This document shows, piece after piece, positions 1 through 10,369 of a stretch of DNA of 64,000 nucleotides. Positions within the stretch are counted from its first letter, which is position 1. Each line of letters starts with the position of its first letter. This DNA comes from Ditylenchus dipsaci (Eukaryota; Nematoda; Chromadorea; Rhabditida; Anguinidae). The notes under the pieces were generated by a model, which made no database searches, was not told the DNA's origin, and saw only the letters and a program-made list of their open reading frames with translations. The translations under genes were made by a program, and so were the position numbers. The stretch spans positions 1 through 64,000 of the forward strand of contig SADC01000297.1 in the NCBI GenBank assembly GCA_004194705.1, read 5' to 3'.

Positions 1-524
1 ACAAGGTTGTAAATGAGTATGTGTATGAAAATTACAAAACAAAAATCACTTTCAAATTAATACCGAGTAGTCTGTCCAGAACTATTCGGTTTATAAATTG
101 GAAATGACGTTTTTTTTTGTAATTTTTTTGAGTAACACTTACTTGCGCCCCCCCCCCCCCCACGGCTGACCCACTTTCGAGGTGAATTTAAAAACCGATT
201 ACATATTCGTGTTTCTCGACCCGGATTTTCACGGGAAATGATCATCCGATTGTGTGAAAATTAAAAAAAAATTTTCGGGATTTGCCTTGGTGACCCAATG
301 TGAATTTTAGAAAAATTTGAAAAAAAAAACATTTTTTAAATTGGCGCCTTTCGAATTTTTAAGGAATTTAGGGCTATATTGGAGGGAAGGAATAAAAGGG
401 TGCCACTTTCATGGCAGAACAATAGAAAAGTAAATATATGTATTCTTCGACTGCCTCACCATGTTTCTCAACTGGGCCGTGGCAAAAACAGACTCTATAC
501 GCATTTTTTGATCAAAAAATACTT
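1..524. other. No gene recognised; C14 homopolymer
   Basis: I see no coding exon or RNA gene here. The stretch is AT-rich with short A and T runs and one run of 14 C at 147-160. Apparent short reading frames are not supported by codon pattern or homology. Confidence 0.6.
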
Positions 525-1146
525 CTCAAGCCCCAAGCCCCCTGCGCCCCGAAGAGGCTTGGGGGCTTGGAGTTGAGATGCGCACACCCACATACCTTAG
601 ACACAAATCACTCGAAAGTGACTCTGCATGCATGAAAAAGCATGCATGCCAGAGTTATTTATGCGGTAGGCCCCAGTATTCAAAACTATGTTCAACATGT
701 TTGATTTTGCGACCGAAAAGGGTTGAACCCGCTCTGCAGGCCTGGGGCTACGAACCAGAAGCTAAGCCATCCAAAAGTTAAAGGACAACTATCAGGATCC
801 ACCGGCTGATCGGTCTGATCAGCTCGAGTACTTATACTTTTACGTGCACCACAAGTGGCTGGGTTTGAAAGCGCTTTTACTGCTTAGAGAATTAATACTC
901 TTTGGTACTTATAGGCCCTATAGAAGTGGCCCCTATTTTGTCCCTTCCCATCCCAATACAGCCTTAAACCCTATTTTAATTGCTTTTCTGGTCCTTTTAT
1001 GGCAAATAATTGCTTAAAAATGTGTTTTGACCAATCCTAAAAATCTTGATTTTTGGGGGGGGGGTATAAGCCAGTAGGTCCGAGGATTGGGAGGGGGGGT
1101 ATAAGAAAGTAGTTTTTGGGGGGGGGGTATAAGCCAGTAGCGCCGA
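525..1146. repeat. Dispersed repeat, CTACTCGG poly-G family, copy A
   Basis: The part at 525-830 (GC-rich start, then TTGAGATGCGCACACCCACA and about 250 bp more) is repeated with strong similarity at 12795-13110. The right side (1048-1146) has three poly-G tracts each followed by TATAAG and CCAGTAG or AAGTAG, ending in GTAGCGCC, the degenerate end shared with the other CTACTCGG elements in this window. A clear matching left end is not visible, so the copy is probably truncated or rearranged. Confidence 0.6.
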
Positions 1147-1183
1147 AATTTGAGCTACTTCTTGGCATCAGAACCCACGGTCT

Positions 1184-1230
1184 GTCAAAATTTGAATATC
1201 ATAGCAGTGCTATGATATTCAAATTTTGAC
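1184..1230. repeat. Perfect 23-bp palindrome with 1-nt centre
   Basis: The 23 bases from GTCAAAATTTGAATATC are followed by one G and then their exact reverse complement. A related but shorter palindrome using CAAAATTTGAC lies at about 51311-51345. Function is unknown; it could be a minimal palindromic element or a cruciform-prone site. Confidence 0.75.
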
Positions 1231-1458
1231 TTATCACTTTAAAACCAACAGAACGCCAAATAATTTTTAGTTACTCTTCAAACATTTTTGGCGTAATTCG
1301 AGTTTTCCCTACTTTTTTTGGTATCGATTCACGTTTTTTTTAATTCGTATACAGAAAAGCATGCGAAATGAAAACTAACAAAAAGTCTACTTTTTTTAAG
1401 CTAAGGCATACTTAAAATGTTGCCGAAAAGCTGTAATACGAGCATTGGTACCATAGGT

Positions 1459-2424
1459 CAGGCATGGACACGGGCCGAATTTTGGCGGCCCGGCCCGGCC
1501 CAGGGCCGTGATAGTTCGGCCCTGCCCGGCCCGCTTCTTTTCAGTCTTCAGCCCGGCCCGCCCGGCCCGGGCCGGGCCGGGCCCGGAAGCCCTACTTCAA
1601 ATATAGTCAAAAAATTATAATAACAAAACCAACTTTCATAACTAAGAAAACATTGGCTTACGATATTTGACCTCCCTCATTCAGCATGAACTTCTTGCAA
1701 GTAGAACACCAGAAAAACCTTGTAGACTTGGAATTCCCCTCCTCTCCTTTGAAGTCGAAGTGAACACACTGGAAGATATCATCGTTGTCTCTGCTCTTTA
1801 GGAAGATCCTCTTCTGCTTTCCGGCATGTAAGACTTCCACTTCACCTTTCTTGAGTTCACCTGCGGTCTTCGAGGAAAATTCTGAAAGATACTCTATGTA
1901 GACTGCAGTGATACAGATAAAATATTCCAATATAATCTACCACTGAGCATGCACTCCGTGTCAAGGCGCGCCTTCTTCGCTTGCGGGCCAGTCTCTTCTT
2001 CGCCTTCCATTGAGAAACTTGTTAGTGAGATAGTATTTTTTAGAGCTGAAGCAGAGTGAATTTAATGATGAAGTAGAGCTGCCGAAAAAAGATTAATACC
2101 GCAAAAATACCGGTATTTTTCTCGATTTTTGTAGAAAGTACGCTTTTTAAGCGCTTTTCATTAGGAAAGATACCAAAAAAACGCCGGTAACAATCTCGGG
2201 ATTTCGAAAATCAGTAATTTTGGCAATCCTATAATGAATGTCTAGTTGGGTGGTTTTGGCGGGAAATTCAATACGAAATTAAACCGGGCTTCAGGGCCGG
2301 GCCCGGCCCGAGGTTTTTCGGCCCGACCCGGTCCGGCCCGCAGCAGGTACGGCCCGGCCCGGCCCGAAGCCCGGCGGGCCGGGCCGGGCCAAGCCCGGGT
2401 CGGGCCGGCCCGTGTCCACCCCTG
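1459..2424. mobile_element. hAT-like element with GC-rich repeat-built TIRs
   Basis: The left end begins CAGGCATGGACACGGGCCG and the right end is the inverse of CAGGGGTGGACACGGGCCG. The outer 130-140 bp of both ends are built from GGCCCGGCCC-type repeats, in sharp contrast to the AT-rich host. Flanking octamers CCATAGGT and CCAGTGGT match at 6 of 8 positions, an eroded 8-bp target duplication as hAT elements make. The interior carries a short two-exon gene on the minus strand but no transposase core. The 389-bp palindrome at 27814-28202 has closely related termini. Confidence 0.75.
1658..2010 (-). CDS. Small two-exon gene inside the hAT-like element, BED-finger-like
   Basis: Exon 1 (1941-2010) starts at ATG 2010 and codes an acidic and basic N-terminus with a likely nuclear signal (QAKKARLD). 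A GT-AG intron of only 38 nt (1903-1940) joins it in frame to exon 2 (1658-1902). The product is 104 residues; the spliced length is an exact multiple of three. Near the C-terminus, FFWCSTCKKFML gives a C-x-x-C pair after an aromatic pair, reminiscent of the first half of a BED zinc finger; the His or Cys partners are missing. BED fingers are the usual N-terminus of hAT transposases, so I infer a truncated transposase or a cargo gene. The intron is a prediction, and the unspliced frame 1658-1930 is also open. Confidence 0.45.
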
Positions 2425-2432
2425 CCAGTGGT

Positions 2433-2999
2433 CTAAATTCAAGGTGGTCACTCAAAATGGGCATATTCCAGAAAACAATGGAAATTTAGACCAGATCGCA
2501 TTAAATTTAGATAAAAAGCTGATTTCGGTTCTAAAAACGAATTTTCGTAGTGTTCTTGGTCAAAAAGTTACTCAGCACAAGCTGACTTTCAGGCCTCCAT
2601 ATACGTGAAATCCCAAAAAAAACTACAAGTAGCTATGAAAAACTGTAAATAGGTCAATTTTATGTAAAAAATTGACTTGCGGGTAATGAAAACACCGCCC
2701 TTTTCATTTATACATAGAAAAATAGAAATAAACATAGGTGAAAAAAGTTATGGACTCGACAAGAGTACTCGCCGTTTTTCTGAAAATAATATGGGCAGTG
2801 TAAACCAATGAATCTACCGCTAATATTATTTTTCTATTGCATATTTTGTGTTATTCGAAAGCTGAGAATACATCAAATTTTTTGAGACAAATACTACAAT
2901 GTTCACAGTGATCAGAAAAATTTGCGACCAGAAAAGAAAATGGAAAACAAATCAAAAACTTTTTGGGAATTGATCTTGGCACGAAAGTTCTTTAATGCT
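2433..2999. other. Intergenic, nothing recognised
   Basis: AT-rich sequence with no exon, RNA gene, inverted repeat or tandem repeat that I can support. Confidence 0.5.
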
Positions 3000-3430
3000 A
3001 TGAAATTTAAATTTTGACGGGTTTTGAACCGGCATATCTTTTAAAGTAATTAGATATCATAAAAAATTTGTGTGCAAAAAATTATTCTTCAAAAAAGTGT
3101 TTGCGGCTTTTTTCTGATAATTTTTTTCTCAAGCTTTAAATACCGGGCTATTTTTTTGGTGAACCGAACCACATGGTTGATCTAAAATTGTGTTTAGCAA
3201 GACTATTTCTTGTGTGCCACTTCAATCAGATCACTAAAATACCTCAATGAAGTGAAGACAACCGTCGTTGGGCACAAGGGCGGTGATCTTCTTGTCATTC
3301 TTGATTAGTTATTTGAGAACACAATTGCGAAGGCAGAATTGGGCTGTTTGTTTTCTACTCCACTAAAAATTTAACCTAATTTAGTCAAAAATTATGGTGG
3401 CTTACAGCTAAATGTGGCTTAACTTCGATT
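3000..3430 (-). repeat. Segmental duplicate of the RPS23 intron 3-exon 3-intron 2 region
   Basis: The flanks of the exon-3 pseudogene match the introns of the intact RPS23 gene: 3085-3220 aligns with 13410-13555 (shared blocks such as AAAAAAGTGTTT and TTGTGTGCCA). Retained intron sequence shows a DNA-level duplication, not reverse transcription of an mRNA. Confidence 0.65.
3243..3362 (-). pseudogene. RPS23 exon 3 pseudogene
   Basis: The minus strand reads as ribosomal protein S23 exon 3 (compare 13576-13696) with recognisable QPNSA and VPNDGCL segments. It is 120 nt instead of 121, has an in-frame stop after frameshift near the VQLIKN segment, and several substitutions at invariant positions. 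The splice acceptor (TAG before TGGAGTAG) and donor (GT after the final GAG) are both kept. No partner exons 1, 2, 4 or 5 were found nearby, so this is a partial, unprocessed and non-functional copy. Confidence 0.85.
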
Positions 3431-4137
3431 AATGGCTTTTTCGGGGGACAATAATTTAAATATTGTTTAAAGCTTTGTGTAATTTTAAAAAAACTGCATA
3501 CAAAAATATTACAGGTTTTTATCGGTTCGATTAAGAATTAGTTTTTTGCGACTAGCTTATCTTGAAGCTCAGAATCTCAGCTACAAAATGATACCAATGG
3601 AAAAAAGTTTCAGTGAAGAAAGAAGTGCAGCTCTTTCATCCTTAAAAACACCCCAAATCTCACACTCAGGTCGACACTCATTGTGAAGGTGCCTAAAAAT
3701 TAGTATACATTAAAAACAATTTACAGGGGACTAAAGCATATTTTGGCAGTGATTGTGAGTATGAACATATTATATCTCTCAAGTTCGACTCTGCCTATGG
3801 TCCACCTATTTTTGACCAAATTTTCAATATCACCTGGTAGTTTTTTTTTGAAAAAACAAAACAGAAACAATGTTCTAGAAAAATTTGAAGCTGCAGTTTG
3901 TTTTCATTTCAGAATTATATATTTGTCGCAGCTCAAAGCATAATCTACAGCCCAAGGAATACTCAGTCCCTGCTCGACAATGTACCGTGTTATTAGATAT
4001 AGATAATGGGACAAAAAATCAATCTCAAAAATATTGTCAATACTCCTCTGTTAGCCAATGGGAAAATTCTGAGAAAGAGTATTACCAATATTATGGAAAT
4101 ATTATAGACAGGTTGCAGAAAAATTTCGTCCAAAAAC
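3431..4137. other. Intergenic, nothing recognised
   Basis: AT-rich; short open frames at 3743-4160 have no recognisable domain and low-complexity composition. Confidence 0.45.
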
Positions 4138-4844
4138 AGGGTGGGTCAATTTTTTTCTAGCACATTGTTTTGGCCAAAACTTTTTTAATTCGCGATTATT
4201 TTTTTGGCTAAACACTTTTCCGAAAGCCCTTTCGTTGCCATTTTGTTTAAAAAGAGGAACGGTTCAATATCATTGAAAACCAACGAGATATGGCTGTTTT
4301 TGTGAGGGCATCGATTTTTGACTGTTATCCATGTGTGTCATACTCATTTTTTGGCAAAAATTCAAACAGACACTTTTATTGATTACAAAAAATTGAAAAT
4401 TAGTCAATGAACGTTTTCAAAAGTTTGCTCCACACTTCGGCCACTAACAGCAATGCACCGGTTGAAACGCTGTTCATAGGCTTGAATTGATCGGTCGATC
4501 ATCTGCTGAGGCAAATCTCGAAAGGCATTTCAAACTCTTCTCGTTAGTCGATTCAAGTCGTTGATAGGAGTTCGGCACACTTGGTTATCGATCCAATACA
4601 TGAAGGATCTTTCTCTTGATCGGAATAAGGCATCTAAAAATTGACAAAATGGTGAAAATCGATACCTTCACAAAAACAGCCATAACTCGGTGGTTTTTAA
4701 CCCGGTGGTTTTGACGTTGTTCTTTTTAAACAAAATAGCAAAATAGGGCTTTCGCATAAGTGTTCAGCCAAAAAAATGACAGCGAATTGAGAAATTTTCG
4801 GCCAAAACAAATATAATAAAAAAAATTGGCCACCCTGCATGTCT
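4138..4844. mobile_element. Mariner-type relic with long TIRs
   Basis: Ends read CAGGGTGGGTCAATTTTTT on the left and, inverted, GCAGGGTGGCCAATTTTTT on the right. The arms stay alignable for about 180 bp (for example the ATATGGCTGTTTTTGTGA block at 4288 and its inverse near 4670). Interior sequence at 4408-4625 encodes a broken transposase C-terminus. Termini resemble the CAGGGTGGCGCAACG ends of the element at 26560-27104. Confidence 0.7.
4408..4625 (-). pseudogene. Tc1/mariner-type transposase C-terminal fragment
   Basis: Reading the minus strand from about 4625, the frame gives a segment containing YWIDNQVCRTPINDLNRLTR, a stop where a Trp codon would be expected (TGA for TGG), then NAFRDLPQQMIDRSIQAYEQ and RFNRCIAVSGRSVEQTF. 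The pattern of a short linker, LPQQMI helix and RxNxCIxxxGxxVE is how many Tc1/mariner-superfamily transposases end. The catalytic part is absent. It lies inside the TIR element above. Confidence 0.6.
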
Positions 4845-4845
4845 T

Positions 4846-5060
4846 GACTGATATCCCACCTACCAAGTATGTTTGCACGCGTGATAACTTCAAAAAGTGA
4901 CAATTTGATCGCTACTGAACTAAATTGTTTTACTCATTTTCGAAACCCACTTCAAAGTTGGTTCGTATTGTTTGAGTACAAAGAATGAATTACTTTGATG
5001 GCAGTGAAACAGGAACTATCTACGGGTAGTCCTTTTTTTCCGGCGCAAATTTACAGGCAC
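4846..5060. repeat. Dispersed repeat, partner at 10896-11115
   Basis: Both copies start TGATATC, continue through TTTGCACG and GTGATAACTTCAAA, and end near TAGTCCTTTTTT with similar spacing and the same orientation. One copy follows the mariner relic and the other lies downstream of RPS23. No coding potential. Confidence 0.65.
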
Positions 5061-5184
5061 TACAATCGCTCAAAGTGACCTATGTTGCGAAACCAATTGA
5101 GGAAGTGGGTTTGTATTAATTCAAAAAAGGAACCAAATACAGCTTCGGCAGTCAGAACAAAGTGCCAGTTCTGTTAAATTGTTT

Positions 5185-5433
5185 GGAAAGTTCGCGGAAT
5201 CACGTAATGGTTCCCTGTTGTGTTTTTAGCGTTTTGGTTTTCAAGTTTTCTTTAAATACTGCTGCATGTTGAATGTTTTTTGTTGTTTTTTTTTAATGTC
5301 GAATACGATTTTCATCCGTCTAAAAACAACAAAAGCAGTTTTAGAGCAACAGCATTGCGAAAAAAAATAGAAAACAAAAGCACTAAAAACACAACGGGGA
5401 CCATTAAAATTAAGAAGTTCCGCGAACTTCCCG
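5185..5433. mobile_element. Palindromic MITE
   Basis: GGAAAGTTCGCGGAA at the left end pairs with its inverse at the right end, and GTTGTGTTTTTAG pairs with CTAAAAACACAAC further in. The arms run for about 70 bp with a short unpaired centre. No reading frame of note. Confidence 0.65.
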
Positions 5434-5443
5434 AACAACCTAA

Positions 5444-6412
5444 TATCAATTTCATGAAAGTCTTTCGTATTGGCTTTTTGCGCTCTCTAACGTGATATTT
5501 TTTTAAATAGTTTTCTTAAAAATTTTGACCCTACTATAGGAATACCCCCGAAATTTTTCCTTTTAAAACTTAAGTAAAGACTACCCAAATTTATGTCCCA
5601 GACCCCGGAAAATATGCGTAAACTCTTTATTAGTCACAACTTCCGTATGCTGGCCTACCCCCAAGCCTAAGGGCTAAGCCTAAACTAAGGTCGGATGCTT
5701 GGGGGGGGTATTCTTAGTAGCGCCAAAACTTTGATAAAATAACGAAACTAAGCCACAACTACCTGAATTTCGGCCCGAAGCGCCTGGTTTTCGGTATTGT
5801 TTTGAAGTCAAACTGTTTTCGCTCGAATATTGTAACATTTGCTTGTTGTCTTGTGATCTTTTGCACTAGTTCTGTCGCATTTTTTGCGCTAAGCATTTCG
5901 GAATACTGTCAGCACAAATTTTCTTTGAAAAGTCAGCAGGCAGAAGCCAGACAGAGTACCCCTCAAATTTCAATGCTAGAAAAACAGCTGGTTCTAACTT
6001 TTTTCGTGGAATTTCAGACTGACTTTTGTTCATCTTTTGTGCTGATTTTTCGCCTATCTTGTAGCTCTTGAATTCCTCTACAAGTATTAACCAGGCATCA
6101 GGTAGATAAACAGCCAGAGTAAAAAAATTTCACATGCTTTCAGTGAAATTGTAAGTTTTTTAAAACTGCCTTAATGGATTCTTTTAATTTTTACCCATGA
6201 TAATACCTTTGAATGAAGGCAAACGAAAAGTTCAGATCAGTATCTTTCTCATGAGCATGAAAGAAATGATCAAAAAAAGACACTTTGATAGCTTTCAATA
6301 GTTTTAATTTAAAAACGACAGCGATAATCTCTCCGGTTCCAGCTGAAAACTCTCCATTTTGGCTGAAATCTCTCCGCTTTTTCATGGGTTTGTTAACTGG
6401 AGCCTACTGCAT
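5444..6412. other. Intergenic with a solo poly-G CTACTCGG-type end
   Basis: At 5711-5746 a poly-G tract followed by TATTC and TAGTAGCGCCAAAACTTT matches the right end of the CTACTCGG family. The rest contains no gene I can recognise. Confidence 0.45.
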
Positions 6413-6485
6413 AAAAAGACTCGACGCTACTCGGTAATACACCCCCCCCCCCCTCAAAAGCGACTCGGGAATAACCACCCCCCAA
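6413..6485. repeat. CTACTCGG poly-C repeat fragment
   Basis: GACGCTACTCGGTAATACA followed by a C run, then CGACTCGGGAATAACC and a second C run. This is the left terminus of the CTACTCGG family, sitting just upstream of the ULP1-like fragment. Confidence 0.6.
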
Positions 6486-6499
6486 ATGTTGTGTGTGTT

Positions 6500-6946
6500 C
6501 CAAATTTCCGAACAGGGTCTTTTCATGGTGATTTAAAAAACTTTGAAGTAGTTATACTTCTGATTTATATCCCTTCATGTATACATTAGGTGTTAGGAGT
6601 ATACGAACGAGACACGAAATTTTACTACTTTGACTCGATGCTTAGACCGATCATGGCAGAAACGATACAATATATAAATTCTGCTGTTGAAGGTATTACA
6701 GCAAAAAAAGACACAAATCCAGAAATAGTTATAATGACTTCTACAGATATCAATCAACAAAATGACAGCGTTAATTGCGGTTTTCACATAGCTATTATTG
6801 CAGAAGCATATTTATTGAATAATCGAGTGACCTTTTTGCAAAACTTTCACATTGAAGTTGAACTCCATAAACGTCTTAAATCCGTGGAATTTTTTGAAAC
6901 TTCCTTTCCGCATAAATTGCTGTCATACAGAGCGAAAAATAATTAA
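6500..6946 (+). pseudogene. ULP1/SENP-like C48 cysteine peptidase fragment
   Basis: The forward frame ending at 6946 contains FYYFDSM followed about 45 residues later by NDSVNCGFHIAIIAEAYLL, the Asp and Gln/Asn-Cys-Gly elements around the catalytic cysteine of Ulp1-type peptidases. Directly upstream in the same frame VVILLIYIPSCIH is followed by TAG (6587-6589) and then VLGVYERD. In the family this position is the catalytic His followed by Trp, so TGG appears mutated to TAG. An intron ending at that AG is an alternative but would remove the histidine. Only the C-terminal half of the domain is present. ULP1-like domains occur both in host SUMO proteases and in transposons; the repeat-rich setting suggests the latter. 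Confidence 0.6.
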
Positions 6947-6977
6947 ACCTGATAGAATAATCGGCCGGACCTGTCAG

Positions 6978-7416
6978 ACATGGTGGAGAAAACCGATAAA
7001 ATTGCCCTATTTTATCGGTTTTTTATCGGTTTTTTCCTTTTTTATTTATTCCTCATTTTTACTGATTCCGACCCTTTACTGTTTTTTTTACCAAAACGAT
7101 AAAGAAAGGTATAACGAGAATATTAGCGACCTATTTTACTGCAAAAAACATCAAATAGCTTTCCTAGTTGACGTTATAAAATAACGATAAAATTGACCTA
7201 ATTATGACTATTTTATAACGTCAACTAGGAAAGCCATTTGATGTTTTTGGCAGTAAAATAGGTCCCTAATATCCTTGCTATACCTTTCTTTATCGTTTTG
7301 GTAAAAAAAATCAGTAAAAGGGTCTGAATCAGCAAAAATAAGGAATAAATAAAAAGGGATAAAACCGATAAAAAACCGATAAAATAGGGCAATTTTATCG
7401 GTTTTCCCCACCATGT
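6978..7416. mobile_element. Long near-perfect palindromic MITE
   Basis: Left end ACATGGTGGAGAAAACCG and right end inverse of ACATGGTGGGGAAAACCG. Both arms run about 210 bp with few mismatches, meeting around the TAACGTCAACTAGGAAAGC block at 7200-7235. A transcript would fold into one long hairpin. No convincing target duplication seen. Confidence 0.8.
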
Positions 7417-7927
7417 ATAACTCAGACAATAAAACAACAAACAAATTTCGTGATAAACTCAGCAACAAACATTTTTTACTCAAACCAAGATAACATTCAT
7501 AAACTCAAAACTAAACATTCTCCAAGTTACAATATACGACTAATTGGTGATTTAACAATTTGAATAATACTCTTTTTTAATGTCGAGCAGTTGCCAGACC
7601 AGCTTGTGAAAACACACGTTCGATCGGAGCACTGGTTGCTGGGATAGACAAACTTCGAGCGCTAACACAGTTGTAAACATTTTTTTAAGTTGTAAATTTG
7701 CTATGAGTTACAATATCAAGACTTCTAAGGCAATACCTTTTGACACTCATTGCATTTCATTTTATGTCCTCACCATCGTTGATCTCGTTGAAGTTTTGCC
7801 GAACCGCATCACGCATTCTCTTAATACGGTTTTTGCTACTTGAGTTCGGCGAATCATCAGAGAGAAGGGACATCTATAAATGAGCAAACAGAATAAATTC
7901 AGCATGATCGAACACAAGGAAAATTTT
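7417..7927. other. Intergenic, nothing recognised
   Basis: No gene, RNA or repeat I can support. Confidence 0.45.
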
Positions 7928-8078
7928 AAGTTAAACTAAAACTCAAGTTGAAAGTCAAACTCAAAGTTAGCTCAAGGTCAAACTCAGAGTCAAACTCAAT
8001 GTCAAGGTCAAGGTAAACTCAAGGTCAAACTCAAACTCAAGGTCAAACTCAAGGTCAAACTCAAGGTCAAGGCCCCAA
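7928..8078. repeat. CTCAAGGTCAAA minisatellite
   Basis: About a dozen imperfect copies of a CTCAAGGTCAAA or CTCAAAGTCAAA unit in direct orientation. Reading frames across it are repeat artefacts. Confidence 0.8.
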
Positions 8079-8103
8079 AGAGCCTTGCCCCCTCAAAGGG
8101 GGT

Positions 8104-8172
8104 GCAGTAGGCTTGGTACAGAAAAAAGTAAATTTGGTACAGAAAAAAGTAAATTTGGTGCAAAAAAAGTAT
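8104..8172. repeat. Short GGTACAGAAAAAAGTAAATTT direct-repeat cluster
   Basis: Two copies of a 21-bp unit starting GGTACAGAAAAAAG and a third diverged copy with GGTGCAAAAAAAG. The last form is the same GGTGCAAAAA motif that dominates the clusters at 16804-16991 and 57848-58178. Confidence 0.65.
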
Positions 8173-9400
8173 TTCCTTTTCTTTCACTAGAGCCATTCCT
8201 CGAATTCAAAATGGTTTTGTGGCGTTGTGTTTTTGATCCATTAATTACTTTTCTGAGGCAAGTCACCACAAATTTTGTAGCTCATCTTACTGACTACAAG
8301 ACGCTGACTACAAAAATCTATTCTTACTGACTACAGTAAAATATAACATACTGATTGCTAAGTTTTAGAAATGAAATTTTAATCTAAATTTTCGACCTAA
8401 TTTCATTTTGAAAAAGCGGTTATAAGTCTATAGTAGTTATTATGAAAAAAATATTTCTTTAGAAGTAGAAGTCAATTTTCCGATTTTCCGACAGGTTTAA
8501 TCCGTTCATTTTTCCTGAAGTTTGATTTCTGTATTTCGTGCCCTTCAACTCTGCGCCCCGCTTCGAGGGTGTTCAAAACTGTAAGGCCATTTTTCGAAGA
8601 AAAAAAATTGACTGCTTTGGTCCTCTTGTGGTTTCCGGTCATTTTCGCCTTGGCCCCTTTGTGGTTATTAGTCATTTTTCGACTTAAAAACCTTTGTTGA
8701 AGCTAAAAGATGGAATTTTTTAGCTTAAAGTCACCGAGTTTGACTGTATTAAAACTTTGATGCTGCTGAAATATAACCCCCTGCAAACCCCTACCCCAAA
8801 TAGTGTACTCCTGCCCCTGTTTGAATATAAATGTGTGTTAAAGAGAGTTTTTGCATTTTAAATGTCAAAGTCAATGTGTTGTGCGAAATCGAAATTGTTG
8901 CGAAACTTGAAATCAGAATGACAAAACCGGACTGTCAAAATTTTGAAAAAAAATCAGGTCAAAAAGTGTCATACCTCAGACGGAAACGAACTTTTAGGTT
9001 GTATGTTAATAAGAGACTTTTTTCACACGAACTTCTCCACATAGAAAGCGAAATCTCATCCAAAGAGTCGGAAGTAAGATATAAGGAACCTTATTCTTTG
9101 TTCAACTATGAAAAATCCATTTTTTAGCAAAAAGATTAAGCGAATACATAAAATCAGACCAAAAACTCGCAGAACTTACATGAACTCAAAAATTTCAAAC
9201 ATTTTAATACAGACCTCCTCGTAGCTATTATTTTATCTACTGCTACTTTTACTGATGAAAAGTGATACAAACAGGATATTGAAAGTACAGAGCTCATGTG
9301 ACAACCCCCTGCTCATAATATGACTTTATCTTTTGTTCGTTTCATGGGTTTTAAAAAAGAGTAGAAACACAAATACTAGTAGAAATCAATGGGGGTGTTC
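8173..9400. other. Intergenic, nothing recognised
   Basis: AT-rich sequence. A 98-residue open frame at 8831-9127 is lysine-rich and matches nothing I recognise; no splice or codon evidence supports it. Confidence 0.4.
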
Positions 9401-9675
9401 ATAGTCGGGGTCAACATTTAGGGTCAACATTTTTTTTAATTCAAAAAATGGGTAAAAAATGTTGAGGGGTCGACAGGGGTCAACATAGGCGTCAACATTT
9501 GCCAAAATTTTGTAGAAACAAAATTTCGAATTTCTGTTAAAGCCATCTTGTAGAGCTTAAAAAGTTGATGGGGGTCAAAAATATCAGATTTGGTACTTTT
9601 TTCATGAGAAAATCGATATTTTTGCATTTTTCGATAATGTTGACCCCTAAAATGTTGACTCCTCAACACGACTAT
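9401..9675. mobile_element. MITE with GTCAACATT repeat arms
   Basis: Left end ATAGTCGGGGTCAACATTTA and right end inverse of ATAGTCGTGTTGAGGAGTCA. Both arms consist of repeated GGGGTCAACA or GGGTCAACAT motifs (seven or more in all), so the terminal inverted repeats are internally tandem. Confidence 0.7.
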
Positions 9676-9749
9676 AACTACTGCCAATAATTCATAATTT
9701 GAAACTCAGCAAGCTGATTTTACGGAAAGTCACTTGTCATACTTAAAAG

Positions 9750-10002
9750 TCGGCGCTCTTTTTCACCCCTCCCAAAAACAGCTACTTGGTTTTAGCCCTC
9801 CCAATTATTTTCAGGCTTAGCATTTAGGCTTAGTCCATAGGCTTTGGCTTTGGCCCTTAGGCTTATGCTCAGGGCCAAACCATTTTTAATTCCAGCTTTT
9901 TTTTTTAAAAATATGCTTTTAAGTACCCATAAAAGGTTATGGGGAGGGGTAAAACCGAGTAGCTTTTTTTGGGAGGGGTAAAAACGAGTAGCGTCTGAAT
10001 TT
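9750..10002. mobile_element. CTACTCGG family MITE, AT-type
   Basis: Left arm has CACCCCTCCCAAAA and GCTACTTGGTTTTAGCCC; the right arm is the inverse with GGGGAGGGGTAAAACCGAG and GAGTAGCG. The interior holds TTAGGCTTA-type motifs and GGCCAAACC, shared in opposite orientation with the next copy. Confidence 0.65.
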
Positions 10003-10174
10003 CTTCCTGTATCCGAATCTGTTGATATCTAGTCAAAATAATATTAATGAGCTGAGATATTCATTAAAGTTAAGAAATGGTTGACATTTCTGTTTGATAT
10101 AATCAACATAGAAATGTCTTTACCCGGGAAAATTTTTCGATCAAATCTCAAGGTATTTGGATTCAGAAAGAAAT

Positions 10175-10363
10175 GAACGCTACTCGTTTTAAGCCCTCTT
10201 TAAAAAGCTACTCGGTTTTAGCCCTCCCAATAATTTTTTTAGGGGTATCCAACTTTTAAAAAAAAAACTTGGAATTCGTAATGGTTTGGCCCTGAGCCAA
10301 ACCCTAAGGACTAAGCCTAAGGGCATAGCCTAAAAATTATTGGGAAAGGGAAAACTTTAGTAT
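10175..10363. mobile_element. CTACTCGG family MITE, second AT-type copy
   Basis: Left arm CGCTACTCGTTTTAAGCCC then GCTACTCGGTTTTAGCCC; right arm TTGGGAAAGGGAAAACTTTAG is a more decayed inverse. The interior GGTTTGGCCCTGAGCC block is the inverse of that in the copy at 9750-10002. Confidence 0.6.
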
Positions 10364-10369
10364 GGATAA

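Noticed and set aside
1417..2608. Pro/Gly/Ala/Arg-rich frames over the GC-rich blocks
   Set aside because: They are translations of GGCCCGGCCC repeats in the TIRs of the hAT-like element.
8831..9127. 98-residue forward frame
   Set aside because: Lys/Glu-rich with no recognisable motif, splice context or neighbour support.
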